Assembly (NCBI RefSeq): GCF_020382885.2
Contig: NC_058493.1
Coordinates: forward strand, 22,565,499-22,629,498
Source: Scatophagus argus
Taxonomy: Eukaryota > Chordata > Actinopteri > Scatophagidae
DNA: 64,000 bases
Reading direction: 5' to 3'
The position numbers were made by a program, and so were the translations under genes. Shown here one piece after another: positions 13,601 through 25,000 of the stretch. Under the pieces are notes generated by a model that did not search any database, had not been told where the DNA came from, and saw only the letters and a list, made by a program, of their open reading frames with translations. Numbering within the stretch: the first letter of the stretch is position 1; each line of letters starts with the position of its first letter.

Positions 13601-15795
13601 CAATTGTTGCTAAGAAATAGTTCAGCACATGACACCCATATAAAACATCACATTCACATTTTTGTATGGATTTAACAAAAGTGATATTACGTATTTATCG
13701 GTGAGCTGTAGAGGTGCTGGTTGCTTGATCTTCTGTTTGCTGTAGCCTTATATTTAATTGCTCATTTAACATTCAGAAAAAGACAGAAAGAAAATAAGCA
13801 TATTTCCCAAAATGTCAAACTGTCCCTTTATAGTTTGATATAGTTTGTTTATAGTTGTGCGTGAGGCTGTTTACCGTTGGGTCCCGTGAAGTCAGGAGGC
13901 CCGAGAGACTTGCCCAGCTTGTTCTTGGTCTGCATGGCTATCATAGCATCCAGATTTTCTGCAGATTGATGAAACAGGCCAAATATTTACTTTAGATTTG
14001 ATCAGCACTGTGTCAAAAGTTCCCTCAGCAGACGATGAACCAAACCGTCTTAACCTTTTGAAAGTGCCACACCGTTCCTGCGGGTGATTAGCATTAGAAG
14101 GAAAGGGCTTCATCTAATTAAAGCGATAAACAAAAATTTGTTTTTTTTTGTTTTTTTTTTGCCCATGATCATTTTCAATAAGTTATTTTCGCTATAGATA
14201 TGTTCAGACATGTAATCCTCCATTCTGAAAGTAAGGCCTGACGAGAGGAAAAAATAAACGCATGGCTGCACTTGACTAGCTAACTCGAGATTGTAGCTTG
14301 TTGTCACTTATTCTGCAGTCGAGGAGTCGCAAGAAGAATCGCTGGGATCACGAGTGCCCCCTACCGCGAGGCAGGAGAACTGCGTGCCTCACGCAGTGCC
14401 TTTTCACGGCCGTTTAATGATTGCTCAGTGCAAGAAACACGTTACACACATAAGGTTGTTGACAAAAAACACTGTACATTATATACATCAACTAAACTCT
14501 GGAAATTTAGTTCATATAGCAAATGTGTTTGAACATTTTAATAGCGACATAGAGAGAGACAGCAATACGGTCTCACTGCCTAGCAAGTCAACACAGTTAG
14601 CCGAGTCATTGCGCAATCCATGGTGAGGCTGCCTCACCGCACGTCTCTTCTCAATGTTTGAACGGCAAATGACGGCAAAAGAATTAAAAGTGGTGAAGTT
14701 AAATGGAAAATAATTTTATAGTACAAATCACTGGATAAATATAACCATTTAATTAATTTTTTCATTTTACATTTTTTTCTTTCCGTGATGACAGGTGAGG
14801 CACGGCCTCTCCTGCCTCACCTGACTGCACGTCACTGGATGAATAGTGGGAAAGTTGATATAGTATATGAGCAGCCATTATAGGGAAACTTTCAACAATT
14901 TAAAACAAACAAACAAACAAAAAATAAATAAATAAAATGGGGTGCTAAATGTTTAAAAAAAACAACCACGTTTTTTCTGGGTGTTCATTAATGTGCCTTC
15001 AGTGTGTGTTATTAAATATTACAGTGGGTTATACTTTAATAACAAGATTAGAGACTATAGACCCCAAATCAAATGGATCATAAGGTTCAAAGAGGCTGAA
15101 GTTAAGTGACAATTGATCCTCTCCGGATTACCGAAAGGATAAACATTATGTTAAAACCAACAGATGAAGCAGATGTTGTGGAGAGTCTCAGTATCTGAAA
15201 TTTCATCCAGCAACACTTTTCTTCTCTCCATTTAGCATTTAGAAGTACTATTAAAAAAATGTCATACTTGGCTTGTAACACACTGTAATGTAGCTGTGCG
15301 AGGCTATAAGTACAGTATTTGTGCAGTATTATTTCTGAGATGATGACATATTTGTGTTAATGTGCTATAATTCATTATCTGTTACCGGCATCCATTTATG
15401 GGTGCTGGTAACAGATAATGAGTGAAGGGTGGGTGAATGGGTGAATGGGTCAAGTTTTGCATGGAGAAGGACAGGAAGGTCTGAACGCTGCATCAAAGAC
15501 GCTGTCTTACAATTTCCTCTCTCAGCTACCATCACTCACGCTTAAGAAGGAGAGTGTAGGCCCATTATTTCATCATCTGCCTACAAGTGCACACACACAC
15601 ACACACACACCCACACACACCACCTTCCTTGCCTCTCCAGCTCTCTCTTTCTTTATCCATCTATCCATCTTGGAGATGTATCACCCTCAGGCAGATCAGC
15701 ATTGACTGACAGCTGTGTGTATTCAGTAGTGTACCTGGATGACTCATCCAGAGCATCACAACCAGTTGGGGGTGGGATTGTGTCTAAGTGTGTGT

Positions 15796-15826
<31 letters not shown>

Positions 15827-18800
15827 GCATTAACATGTTGCTAGGTGATGGAGGAGTACTGTCCTCTTATCACCTAACAACCGGTTTTACATAAAGCCAG
15901 AGTTCTTGTCTGGGAAACTCACATCAGTATTTGCCTGTTTTGTTCTCGTCTGTAATGTCAGCAGCAGTAAATTGGTCCTGTGCAAATGACAACAATGGCC
16001 AGCTGCTCCGTGGGGTCATTTGAAGGAGTATTGATTAATCCTTCTACAGCCGACGTAGGTCAGTATTACTTGTACTTGTAGTGGGACATGCACATTGTAA
16101 ACCTATTCTGATTAGCTACAAATTCTATTTATCTGTGTTAAGACTGACAGTTAGGTAATAAACTGACTGGTAAATAGACAACAACAGATGTGATGTTTTA
16201 TATCACAGTAAACTGAATAATCAATTTCTGTTTTGCACCTTTCAGCTAACCTTGGACTCTGCAAAACTCCCAATGTTAAACAACTGGAAATTTAATGAAA
16301 ACATCGATTAACTGACACATCAGTAGATGCAGACATTAATCTCGTGGACTGATTTTAAAGCTAAATGTATGAAATATGATATCCCTTCTATTGTTTGTGC
16401 GGGGGACTAAAGGTCATCTGAGTAGAGGGAGAGAGATGTTGGGTCTGAGGTTTCCTGAGGCTCACACAGAGAGATGACAGCTGTCCCTTACAATGGCTGA
16501 CCTTTCCACTGGCTACTGATGTGATCACCAGCCTTAACTGGGCTGGTTATATAGGATGGCCCTGACACTAATCTGTCTGTACAGGATTCACACTCCACTG
16601 CATCCGCTGATTGGGAACGTTAGCTCGGCTGAATCCGCGTTCAACACACAAAGGCACACATAACACACAGAGACCGAGGAATGTATGTACAATAGTCAGC
16701 AAAGGCAACTCAAACTTTACATCTTTCATCCTGTTGTTGCTGCTCAACATGGATGAAATTAATATTGTATTATTATTGATATATAGCATTAGTATAAAGG
16801 TAGAAACTGGTCTTCAGAGCAGTCATCTCTATGTGCAAAATATCAGAGAAAGTCTTTACAATTGTGAAATAAAAACCACAGTGGCCTTTTTTTTAGAAGT
16901 TTAGTCATAATTTGGTTTAGACAACATGCTTTTCTAAAACAATATAATAGTATGATCAAATAATTAAGACGTAATTCCACAGAAAAAGGGAATATATATA
17001 ATTTGATTAAAATAATCTTAAATACTAGCCAAACAGTATTAGCTTTTATGGGACTTTCCATTACACTTTTTCGTGGATCGTTCACACATTTCAAGACTGT
17101 AAAGAACAACACAACTGCCCTGCTGTACATGAAGCAGGAGTGTACCGGACTACAGCTAAACAGAGCTGGTATTGTGTCATGTCTTACCCAGATACGATAC
17201 TCCCTCCTCCGGCGTAATGGTGCCGTACTTCACCATCATCTTTACAAAGTCAATCAGCGTCTTCATGATGGTGATCAATGTCTCTCTCTCCTGAGTGTCC
17301 TGATCTGCAACAGCAAACCACGAGGATACATTCAAAAGCAGCATCAGACATCAGTGTTTTGTTAACGGTGAATGGTTACCATGGTGCTGAAGTCACCACA
17401 TGGTGTTTGACTGGCAGGGTCATGATGGTGGGATTATAAATAAATAATTAGTGTGTGTGTGAGATTTGTCCTCACTTCCTGGAAAGATGTGTAGCTGAAA
17501 CAAAGGCAAACGAAATAACCGTGGACAGCAACAGCTCTCTAGTCCTGTTCACGATCTGATCAACTTCTAACATTGAATGAAAGCTGCTGTGAAGCAAAGA
17601 TCTAAAACGTCACAACTTTCCGAGTTTGTACCTGAGTCAAGGCTCCTGAGCAGACGGTAGAAGTTGGGGAAGTACTGCAGGTCTTGGAGTCCGTCTTCAG
17701 GGCTCACCTCATTGCCCTCCTCAGTATCTCTGTCCCAGGTGTTGTCAGCTGTGTCGCCGCCGTCTTCTTCTGCATCCCTGTCCACCTCATCCTCAATCTC
17801 ATCGTCATCGTCTTCCTCTTCGTCCTCCTCGTCTTCATTGTAGCGGCGTCTGAGTGGCTCCCATGTGTCCTGGAAATGCCAGAGTTTTTGTTATCATTGT
17901 TGTCATCCTCATTCTCACTCATACCTCAATGCCTCATCTTTCATTGCTATATCTTCAGTGCATGCATTACCCTGTTGGCGTCCGAACCCTGGTCGTCCTG
18001 CTCTCTCCTGACTTCTTGCTCATTGCTTTCAATGTCCTCAATCTCGTTGTTCTTGGCGTTTTTGGTGATGAGGTCCTGGAGAGCCTCAGCCACCTGGTAC
18101 TCCAGAGTGTCTGCCTGACTATCTGTGATCTATAGAGAGACGAAGACAAGGACACAGACTGAGAACAATTGTGTGTAATGACAAACATGCTGTGAGATGT
18201 GGAAGAACAGACCAACACGTACTGACTATAAACCTCCATGTATCACACATTGATCACGAGCACTGAGAGATACATCTCCGGGAGCAATTTTGGGCAACGC
18301 CAAACTACTTATTGAGTGTCAAAAAAAGTAATTCACAGCCCAAATCATTGGACAAAACACAATTCACACGTCTCTGCCTCTCCTGGTGAGGAAGCAGGGG
18401 GTGCAAAGAGGAAGAGATCCTGTTGAGAAAATGTCACGCCACAGCATACGAGAGCTCGAGCTCACAACCCACCAGCCCCAGTTTGAGCAGTTTGGAGACG
18501 ATCCTGTCAAACACTCCTCTGTCGTCCTCCTCGTAGATCTTGTTTGCGATCTTCTGGACGATGTCTTCTGCTGTCAGAGGAGTGCCATCGACCTGGCGGA
18601 AACTCTCTGGGTCGTCTGAGGGGAGACGACACACACATTGTCATTCATTTAAGCCTTCCAAACAGGCTTATGCAAGTGTAAAATTGGTGTTTCTGCTTCA
18701 CGTTTGACTATTTTTTCAACTCGTCTTCGTTTCTTACAATCAAACCAGACAAAATCGAGTGAAAATTTGTGGAAGATTTCAAGTTTGTTTTCTCTCCTCT

Positions 18801-21657
18801 ATGCTTTAGTTTTCTTCTTCTTCTTCTTCTCTGTCTCTCTGTTAAACGTTAAACATAAACCTTGAAATAAAGTCTCTCACTTGACAAAAAGAAGATCCAT
18901 GAGTGTTAAATCCTCTTCTCATATTCAGCATATCTGTATCTGAGAAAGTAATGTGCAACTGTTACAGCTTGACTCTTACATAACGATGCTGGCTGCTTCC
19001 TGAGCTCCACACAATAAAAATAAGCAAAGCCACAACACTTTTGCCTGTATCGGTGGGTTGAGTCATCAGTGGTGTGCTTCACCTTCAAACACCAGACTTA
19101 TTTATGGTTCTCTCTGTGAAATTAAAAATGAAATCCAGAGTGCGATTGCCAAATTTAGACAAAGTGTAACCTGACAAGCTGCTTGTCATTGCCAGGCCGA
19201 CCTCAAAGGGTGATGAAACGGCGCACTCGGTGTTTTGTGTCTGAGTCACCTCATCTCAAGAGTCTCTGCTTTATGCTGATGATCAGATATCAGATTACAT
19301 GCATATTCAGTGAAATGTACGCTGATCTGATGAAATCTACTTAGACTATAAATCTATGCAGATATCAGCAAATGGTTGGATTTTGTGTGAACTTACTTAC
19401 ATGAATTTCAGATTAACTGAAGGGCTGTACCTGAACCAGGTAGAGTAATGACAGGAAATGAGGACAATTTTTTTTTTCAATGTGATTTCTTAAGCTAGTA
19501 AAGTAGATCAGTAAATGTTTGATATTTCCATTTGTTCATTATTACACGAGATGGAGATGAGATCTTGATGGAGCATTTATGAGAAAAAACGCACTCTCCT
19601 GTGACGAGATAAAAGAAGGAACCATTAGCTTTCACGACTGCAAGTGCCTGAGACGGAGAGGATAATCTTTCCCTCTTGCAAACACGTGTTCAGTCTTTGA
19701 CTGTTGCTATCTGTCTCTGCTTATCCCCATCACATGCACGTGTGGCCTCTGCCTACTCTTTCTTAAAATGTCTGCCCGGTGGCCTGCCGGGGACAGACAG
19801 AAGCACACAGCATCACGTCTGCCCTTGGCGATGGGGGGCAATGGTCACCCGAGCCAAAAGGGCTCAGGCCCAACATGGTGGCGAGCAGCGACCTCACTGT
19901 GCCTGTACAAATCACGGTGCACTGTGACAGATGTGCGTACCCTGGTACTTGCCATAGTCCATCCCATTCTTGGTGGAGTCGTAGTCTTCAGCCAAACGCC
20001 GGCTCTTGGTCGAGTCTGATTCGTCTGGAACGTATTGGTTGTCCTTCTTAAGTGGCACCTCAGTGGCCTCTGATTTCTGGCCATCAGCCAGTGACTTCAG
20101 CACAGTTAAGTCATCAAGGTCCTGCTGTGACTCTGTCTCCTTGGAGGCAGTGGGACGTTTGCTCTCTGAACGGCAGAAGACACAAAACAATCAGACTGGA
20201 GAAATAAATGCGCTGAAGATGAACTTGGCTCACATTATTGAGGTTCTCGGGGCAGATGAGGCCTCTTTTACTGGAAGTGCTGCAACATGAACCCACTCAG
20301 CACACGGAAACAAAGTCGTTATTTGACTGGCGGTCAGGTTTCCTCTTACCAGCTAACTGTACCGCAGCCTTCACGCTGTCCGCCTCGGCAATCTGAGGAA
20401 ATGAGAAACAATGAACAAATTATTTCCATCCAGGATATAAGCTCTGACTAATACCTGGGTTGTTTGACAAGTGACCATAAAGTCCATTTGGTCGGATATT
20501 GGGTGATAAAATTAACTATGGCACATGGACGTACCTGCTCTTGTAGGGGTCTTTCTTCTGTCAACTGTCTGTTGTACACAGTTTTATCTGCAGCAGAGAA
20601 AAACAAACAAACATTTAATTACTAAACTCCTGGCTCAAAGCAGACTTTATTATTTTTTTAAAAAAAACAGACCCACATTTTGCAGTTTACTATTGCAAAG
20701 TGCACATAAACAAGCCCCAGATAATATAAGGCTATTAAAAGGGTCATCAGTTTTAAATTTTGATTTATTGAAGTATTTGTATTTTTTTTTTCCTGCTTTG
20801 TTTTGATTTATTTCATCTTTCAGAATTGTGTGATCCTTTCTGCTCTTCCAACTCACCACCGCTGAGGCAGAGCTTAACCGGATTATCAAACAAAAGATTA
20901 AACTGCGGCGAAAATAGACCGCAAGCGGCCATAAGAGGCGAGCAGGCGCCGTTACAAACCGTGGAGCTGCAGCTGAAATTTAAAAACTCTCTTCGTCTTT
21001 TCTGTTCACTTCTGTCTGCCACGTTTGTCGCTCGACAACATTTTTAGCTCACAGAATTGAAACTGGAGCGCCTGGTACAGTTTAAAAACAACAACAACAA
21101 CAAGAAGAAAACACTATAAGGGTAGGCTTATGCAAAGATGAAGAAATAAATTCCAATAATATTCCTTCAACTGCCCATAAATGGACTGTAAAAGGTGTAA
21201 CAACTAATAGTCAATAATTAGTGTCTGTAGATGCTAGGGCCATATATCTATATATATATATCTATATATATATAGATATATATATATAGATATATATATA
21301 TATATTAATATTTTAAGAATGATCGATGATAGTTCATCGTAACCGTATAGCATTTTTATTTTTCAATTTCAGTTTCCAAGTGTGTTGAGTTTTATGATCC
21401 CACTTCACTTATTTTTTAGAGAAAAAGAAATCTTTGCACTCACAGAGACAGTTTTCTCTGACATTTCGACGTCTTTCTCGGAGAAATGTTTTAGGCTACT
21501 GACTATTTACAGTAAATCTTTATCGCACGGTTACAGGGGCGACGGCCAACTCACCATCCGCCGAGGCTGTAGGCGTGGGGAAGGCGGATATCTGGCTCAG
21601 AACAGTCAGGACCAGAAGCTGGAAAAGGACGAAAAGGCCAACGGATTTTGACGCCAT
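9670..21657 (-). CDS. scg3: Secretogranin III, 12 coding exons, complete
   Basis: Exons in transcript order: 21657-21555, 20587-20535, 20392-20350, 20165-19941, 18615-18473, 18129-17971, 17869-17632, 17304-17188, 13958-13875, 13426-13316, 12240-12151, 9788-9670 (1485 nt, 494 aa). Every junction is GT-AG and the frame closes. A signal peptide (residues 1-25, hydrophobic [12 protein letters not shown]) precedes the mature start FPTP. Conserved family blocks include DSTK repeats with dibasic [16 protein letters not shown] and [18 protein letters not shown] (about 150-186), [16 protein letters not shown] (about 305-321), [49 protein letters not shown], and C-terminal IKRIYSSL. The family sorts chromogranin A into dense-core granules and binds cholesterol-rich granule membrane in neuroendocrine cells. 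Human is about 468 aa; part of the extra length is an uninterrupted Asp/Glu tract at about 254-280 in exon 7. Exon 10 uses a less common GTCAGT donor. Confidence 0.96.
10586..10617. repeat. (CA)16 microsatellite, scg3 intron 11
   Basis: Near-perfect dinucleotide tract in the last intron of scg3. Confidence 0.9.
13498..13827. mobile_element. MITE-like interspersed repeat in scg3 intron 9
   Basis: The ends form terminal inverted repeats: AGTTCAACAGTTTGGGAAAT at the left, and ATTTCCCAAAATGTCAAACT at the right, matching at about 16 of 20 positions. The interior (GTGAGCTGTAGAGGTGCTGGT near 13697) resembles a non-coding repeat common in percomorph genomes. There is no coding capacity. Identification is from pattern memory, not a database search. 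Confidence 0.55.
14354..14840. repeat. Probable decayed DNA-transposon relic in scg3 intron 8
   Basis: GAGGCAGG and GCCTCAC motifs recur at both edges in opposite orientation (14370-14396 and 14796-14835). A 17-bp palindrome, GGTGAGGCTGCCTCACC, lies at about 14622-14638. No transposase frame is seen. Confidence 0.35.
15372..15421 (+). repeat. 50-nt hairpin in scg3 intron 8
   Basis: Two 23-nt arms (starting TCATTATCTGTTACC and ending GGTAACAGATAATGA) flank a 4-nt loop TTTA. The two differences between the arms become G:U pairs if transcribed from the + strand, so that RNA would be fully paired. Confidence 0.85.
15590..15621. repeat. (CA)n microsatellite, scg3 intron 8
   Basis: Dinucleotide repeat with a single extra C. 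Confidence 0.9.
15788..15827. repeat. (GT)11 followed by an 18-base G run
   Basis: Compound low-complexity tract in scg3 intron 8, running into 18 consecutive G. The exact G count may be unreliable in assembly. Confidence 0.9.
21242..21295. repeat. Perfect 54-bp AT-rich palindrome, scg3 intron 1
   Basis: TA dinucleotide tract with C at 21248 and 21262 mirrored by G at 21275 and 21289 around a centre between 21268 and 21269. The 27-bp arms are exact reverse complements. Confidence 0.9.
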
Positions 21658-22060
21658 CCTGAAATATACGCTGTCTCAGATTGTCCAGAGGCAAGATAAA
21701 TATCCTGGCTAGCTTGCTGTCTATGATCTGGCTCAGTTCCCCCCCCAGAAGACAAGTGCTGAATGTGTGGACAGCTCCGCTCCGCTGCGCTCCGGCCGCC
21801 CGCTGGTGCTGAAACCGCCGCGGAGGCTGCGCCCCGGTACCCGCTCTGTCAGACGCACCACCAGGCGTGGAGGGGCTCGCCAAATGTGCGCTGTGCGCTG
21901 GAGCTGTTGACGGGCCTGGGTGCTGAAACCAGGTCACCTCTCTATAATTACAACCGGATAAGCAGGGAGGCTCTGCAAGCCCCGTGTGAGCTACAGCATC
22001 ACCTGCCAAGGAAGTAATGGAGCCCACTACAACATGACCTGCCCCCTCATGTCTTTACAG
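21658..22060 (-). promoter_or_regulatory. scg3: scg3 5' flank, CpG-rich, with two RE1 half-sites
   Basis: This GC- and CpG-rich stretch lies just 5' of the scg3 start codon. On the - strand the RE1/NRSF left half TTCAGCACC occurs exactly twice (21813-21805 and 21927-21919), each inside the identical 12-mer GGTGCTGAAACC read on +. A TATTTAT element lies only about 40 nt from the ATG. REST control of secretogranin-family genes is established; use of these half-sites is inferred. Confidence 0.4.
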
Positions 22061-25000
22061 AAGAGGAGGGGGAGGAGGAAGAGGAGGAGAACACTGCAAA
22101 AGGTGTCCATCTGAACAAGAGTTTTCCAGCCGGTGCATGCTCCAGCGCCAATAAAATATAATTTTCGTATTAGTGAAACAATGTACGGATGTAATGATAA
22201 CATTTCACACACTTCTAAAGATTCAAAAAATTTAAAATTAATCTTTTCTGGGAATAATTTGAATTCGTCATGACATCGCCAGCGAACATTTTCAACCATC
22301 ATTCCAAAATCTGTTTTTCCCGAGAAACAAGAGAGCCTGCACTGGACGTGAGGCACATTTAAAGACTTTTAGAGGACATTTAATTCTTAGCCCACAGATG
22401 AAGTTCTATACTTTTCGCAGCGTTTGAGAAGGAAATCCGCCCATTTCGTGCGTCACCCACAACCTGCGTCATGGTTGTAGATCTTCCACCGCCCGGTCAA
22501 TAGCAACCTTTATTAAAACGGTAAGCAATTAGACACATAAACAAAGAAGGGAGATAAATCAGACCAGCTTTATGACCGCTCTGCCTTCATAAGCTCGACG
22601 TATTGTTAATTAGATGTAGGCTGACGTCTCTTACGGATGATTCGGCTGTTATTGGGTTCAGCTTCCAGTTACCTACTCAGTTCGCACGGTGAGATTCTTC
22701 ACAAAACGAGGTGGTTTGATTTCCCAGTTCTTTTATTAGACTTGGGCAAAAGGAGAAGAGTCAAGAAGAATAACTTGTTTGATGAAAGGTCTTCTCCTAA
22801 TTGTGGGTTTCCCTTATGATGTTTCAAAAAAGCAGCATTACAAGACACTTCATGTCCTTCCACAGCAAGCTGTCTGGATTCAGCAAGCAAATCATTTCTA
22901 GCAGTAGGCCGTATGATTTGGATGGTGTGACATGTTGCTGTTAATCCTTTGGTTTATGAAAGACTTATGTCTGAGATTAAAATCCACTCTGGTCAGTGAT
23001 TTGACAATTTCACTTCACACCACACATCTATTTGTCATTTCGACACTTCTTCCTTTTGGTGGCAGGAAAAGCACAGGTGTTACTAACCTTAACCACTTTA
23101 CCAGGACCCTGAAATCAAAGCAGCTAAATGGAGTTCAGAAATCAATAATCCTATTATTTTGGCATGGAGCTTTTCCTGCCATGATGCTCGTCACACCCAC
23201 ACTGGCTTCAATTACGCTGATGATTACAGAGTCGGGTCGAAGCTCTGCAAGGTGGAACAAAACTAACAGCAAATTGAGGAACAAATCAATTGCTCAGTTT
23301 GCAGATGTCCACACAGTGCTGAGAAGGGGTCACATGAAGCAACATGAAGGAAAACGCCTGCATGGCTGAGATATGGCTGGGTTTGTACTGGGATAATCAG
23401 TGCAGGCCAGCTGATTAACTTTGTCACCATAGTAACACACTACAAAACACACTACAAAATGCCCCAAATAGTTCTCAACGGCAAACTTAAGTAACAGTAC
23501 AGGAGTAATTATTCACAGTATAAACATATATTTTTCTGCTTTTAATGTACACCATCTCAGCTCCAGCTTTTCTCTTTTCTCTCGTTCCCTGTCATAAGGA
23601 AGGTTTCAGTGAGTGAAGGTGAGGAAACGTGGCTCACGTATTCATGTGGACGAAGTGCAGGTAGCTGGACAACTTTGACAGAATTGCATTTGCAGCAGTG
23701 AACAGCATACACCAATCAGCCATTAAAATCACTGACAGATGAAGTGAACAACGTTCATCATCGATGTATAATGCAGTGTTCTGAGGGGAAACCATCATAA
23801 AGATAATCCGACACCTCTTGCTCGATCCCAGCACCACAAGGCTAAAACTGTATTATTATCTTGCACAGTTGTTGTGTGTTGTGTGGCAGTATGAATATAA
23901 GGTGCTCCTGGTGTTTTATCCTCCCTCTGAAAGCATCGATGCAGTTATGCTCAGGATATTGACTACACTTGTTTTCATGAAGCCATTTGTTTCACACACA
24001 GAGCCGAGAAAACTCCCACTATGACTCTTTACAATATGTAAAGGCTCACTACGTCATCATCATCGTCGTCATATTGAAATATTATCCAGAATTTTGCCGT
24101 TTTGCCAAGAGAATGAATGTGCTTTATGGTTGATTTAATTCAGCCCAGTCACAGTTCCCTGTGCAGTGCAGGATGGGATGTTTGCCACCTACTTAGGGAT
24201 GACTGTACTTCCTGTCCTCTGCCTGCCTCAGCAGTCAGAACAGGAGCACTGCCAACAGCAAGCCTATCAGATACTCAGTCACACTACCATGCAGTCACCC
24301 AAAGCAGCAGCCCTCACCAAATGCACCAGCAGAGGGGCAGCGGTGTCCATTTTCCCCTGCTTTACGTACATTTATTCAGCTATATTTACTACCAATTTGA
24401 TGTTTCTTGCTGATCTTTCCTGTGTCTGCCGCCAGGTGCAAAACATACTACACTACTGACATCTTGTGCGTAGTAGCAGTAATTACTAGTCTTCTGTTAG
24501 TTGGTCCCTTGACAAAGTGCCAGCATATAAACAAAAATCTTAAAAACAAAACAAAAATCTCAAAAACAAAAATTTATCTGTCAGCTCCCACCCTTCAGAG
24601 AAATTACATTAACAAGGACTTTGTGACCCATGATATGAAAAGAAAAAAAAAGTCTCTAATAAACAACTGGTTTGTCTCTACTTGTGCACTTGACTTATTC
24701 ACATACTTTCCCTCCCCTGCAAAACGCTGCACCGGTTTAATCTTCTGTTGTCCCAAGTTGTTCTAAATCTAAACAGTAAGATAACATCAGTCCCTGTGCA
24801 CTTGTCCATAATGTATTCTCTCATAGATGGTATTTTTCAAAGGCTCTTCTTAACAGAAGTTGAAACATGACTCAGAGGTTTTCTGTTTGAATGCCGAGAT
24901 AAACAAATGAAGGTTCACCACTGCATTAACCGTCTCATAAATAATACATTACTTGTTCTATGTTGACGTTGTCAGCATTAACCGATAACTGCCAGAGCCT

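Noticed and set aside
22932-23369. 145-codon + strand open frame in the scg3-tnfaip8l3 gap
   Set aside because: Hydrophobic N-terminus looks attractive, but there is no similarity I recognise and no codon bias.
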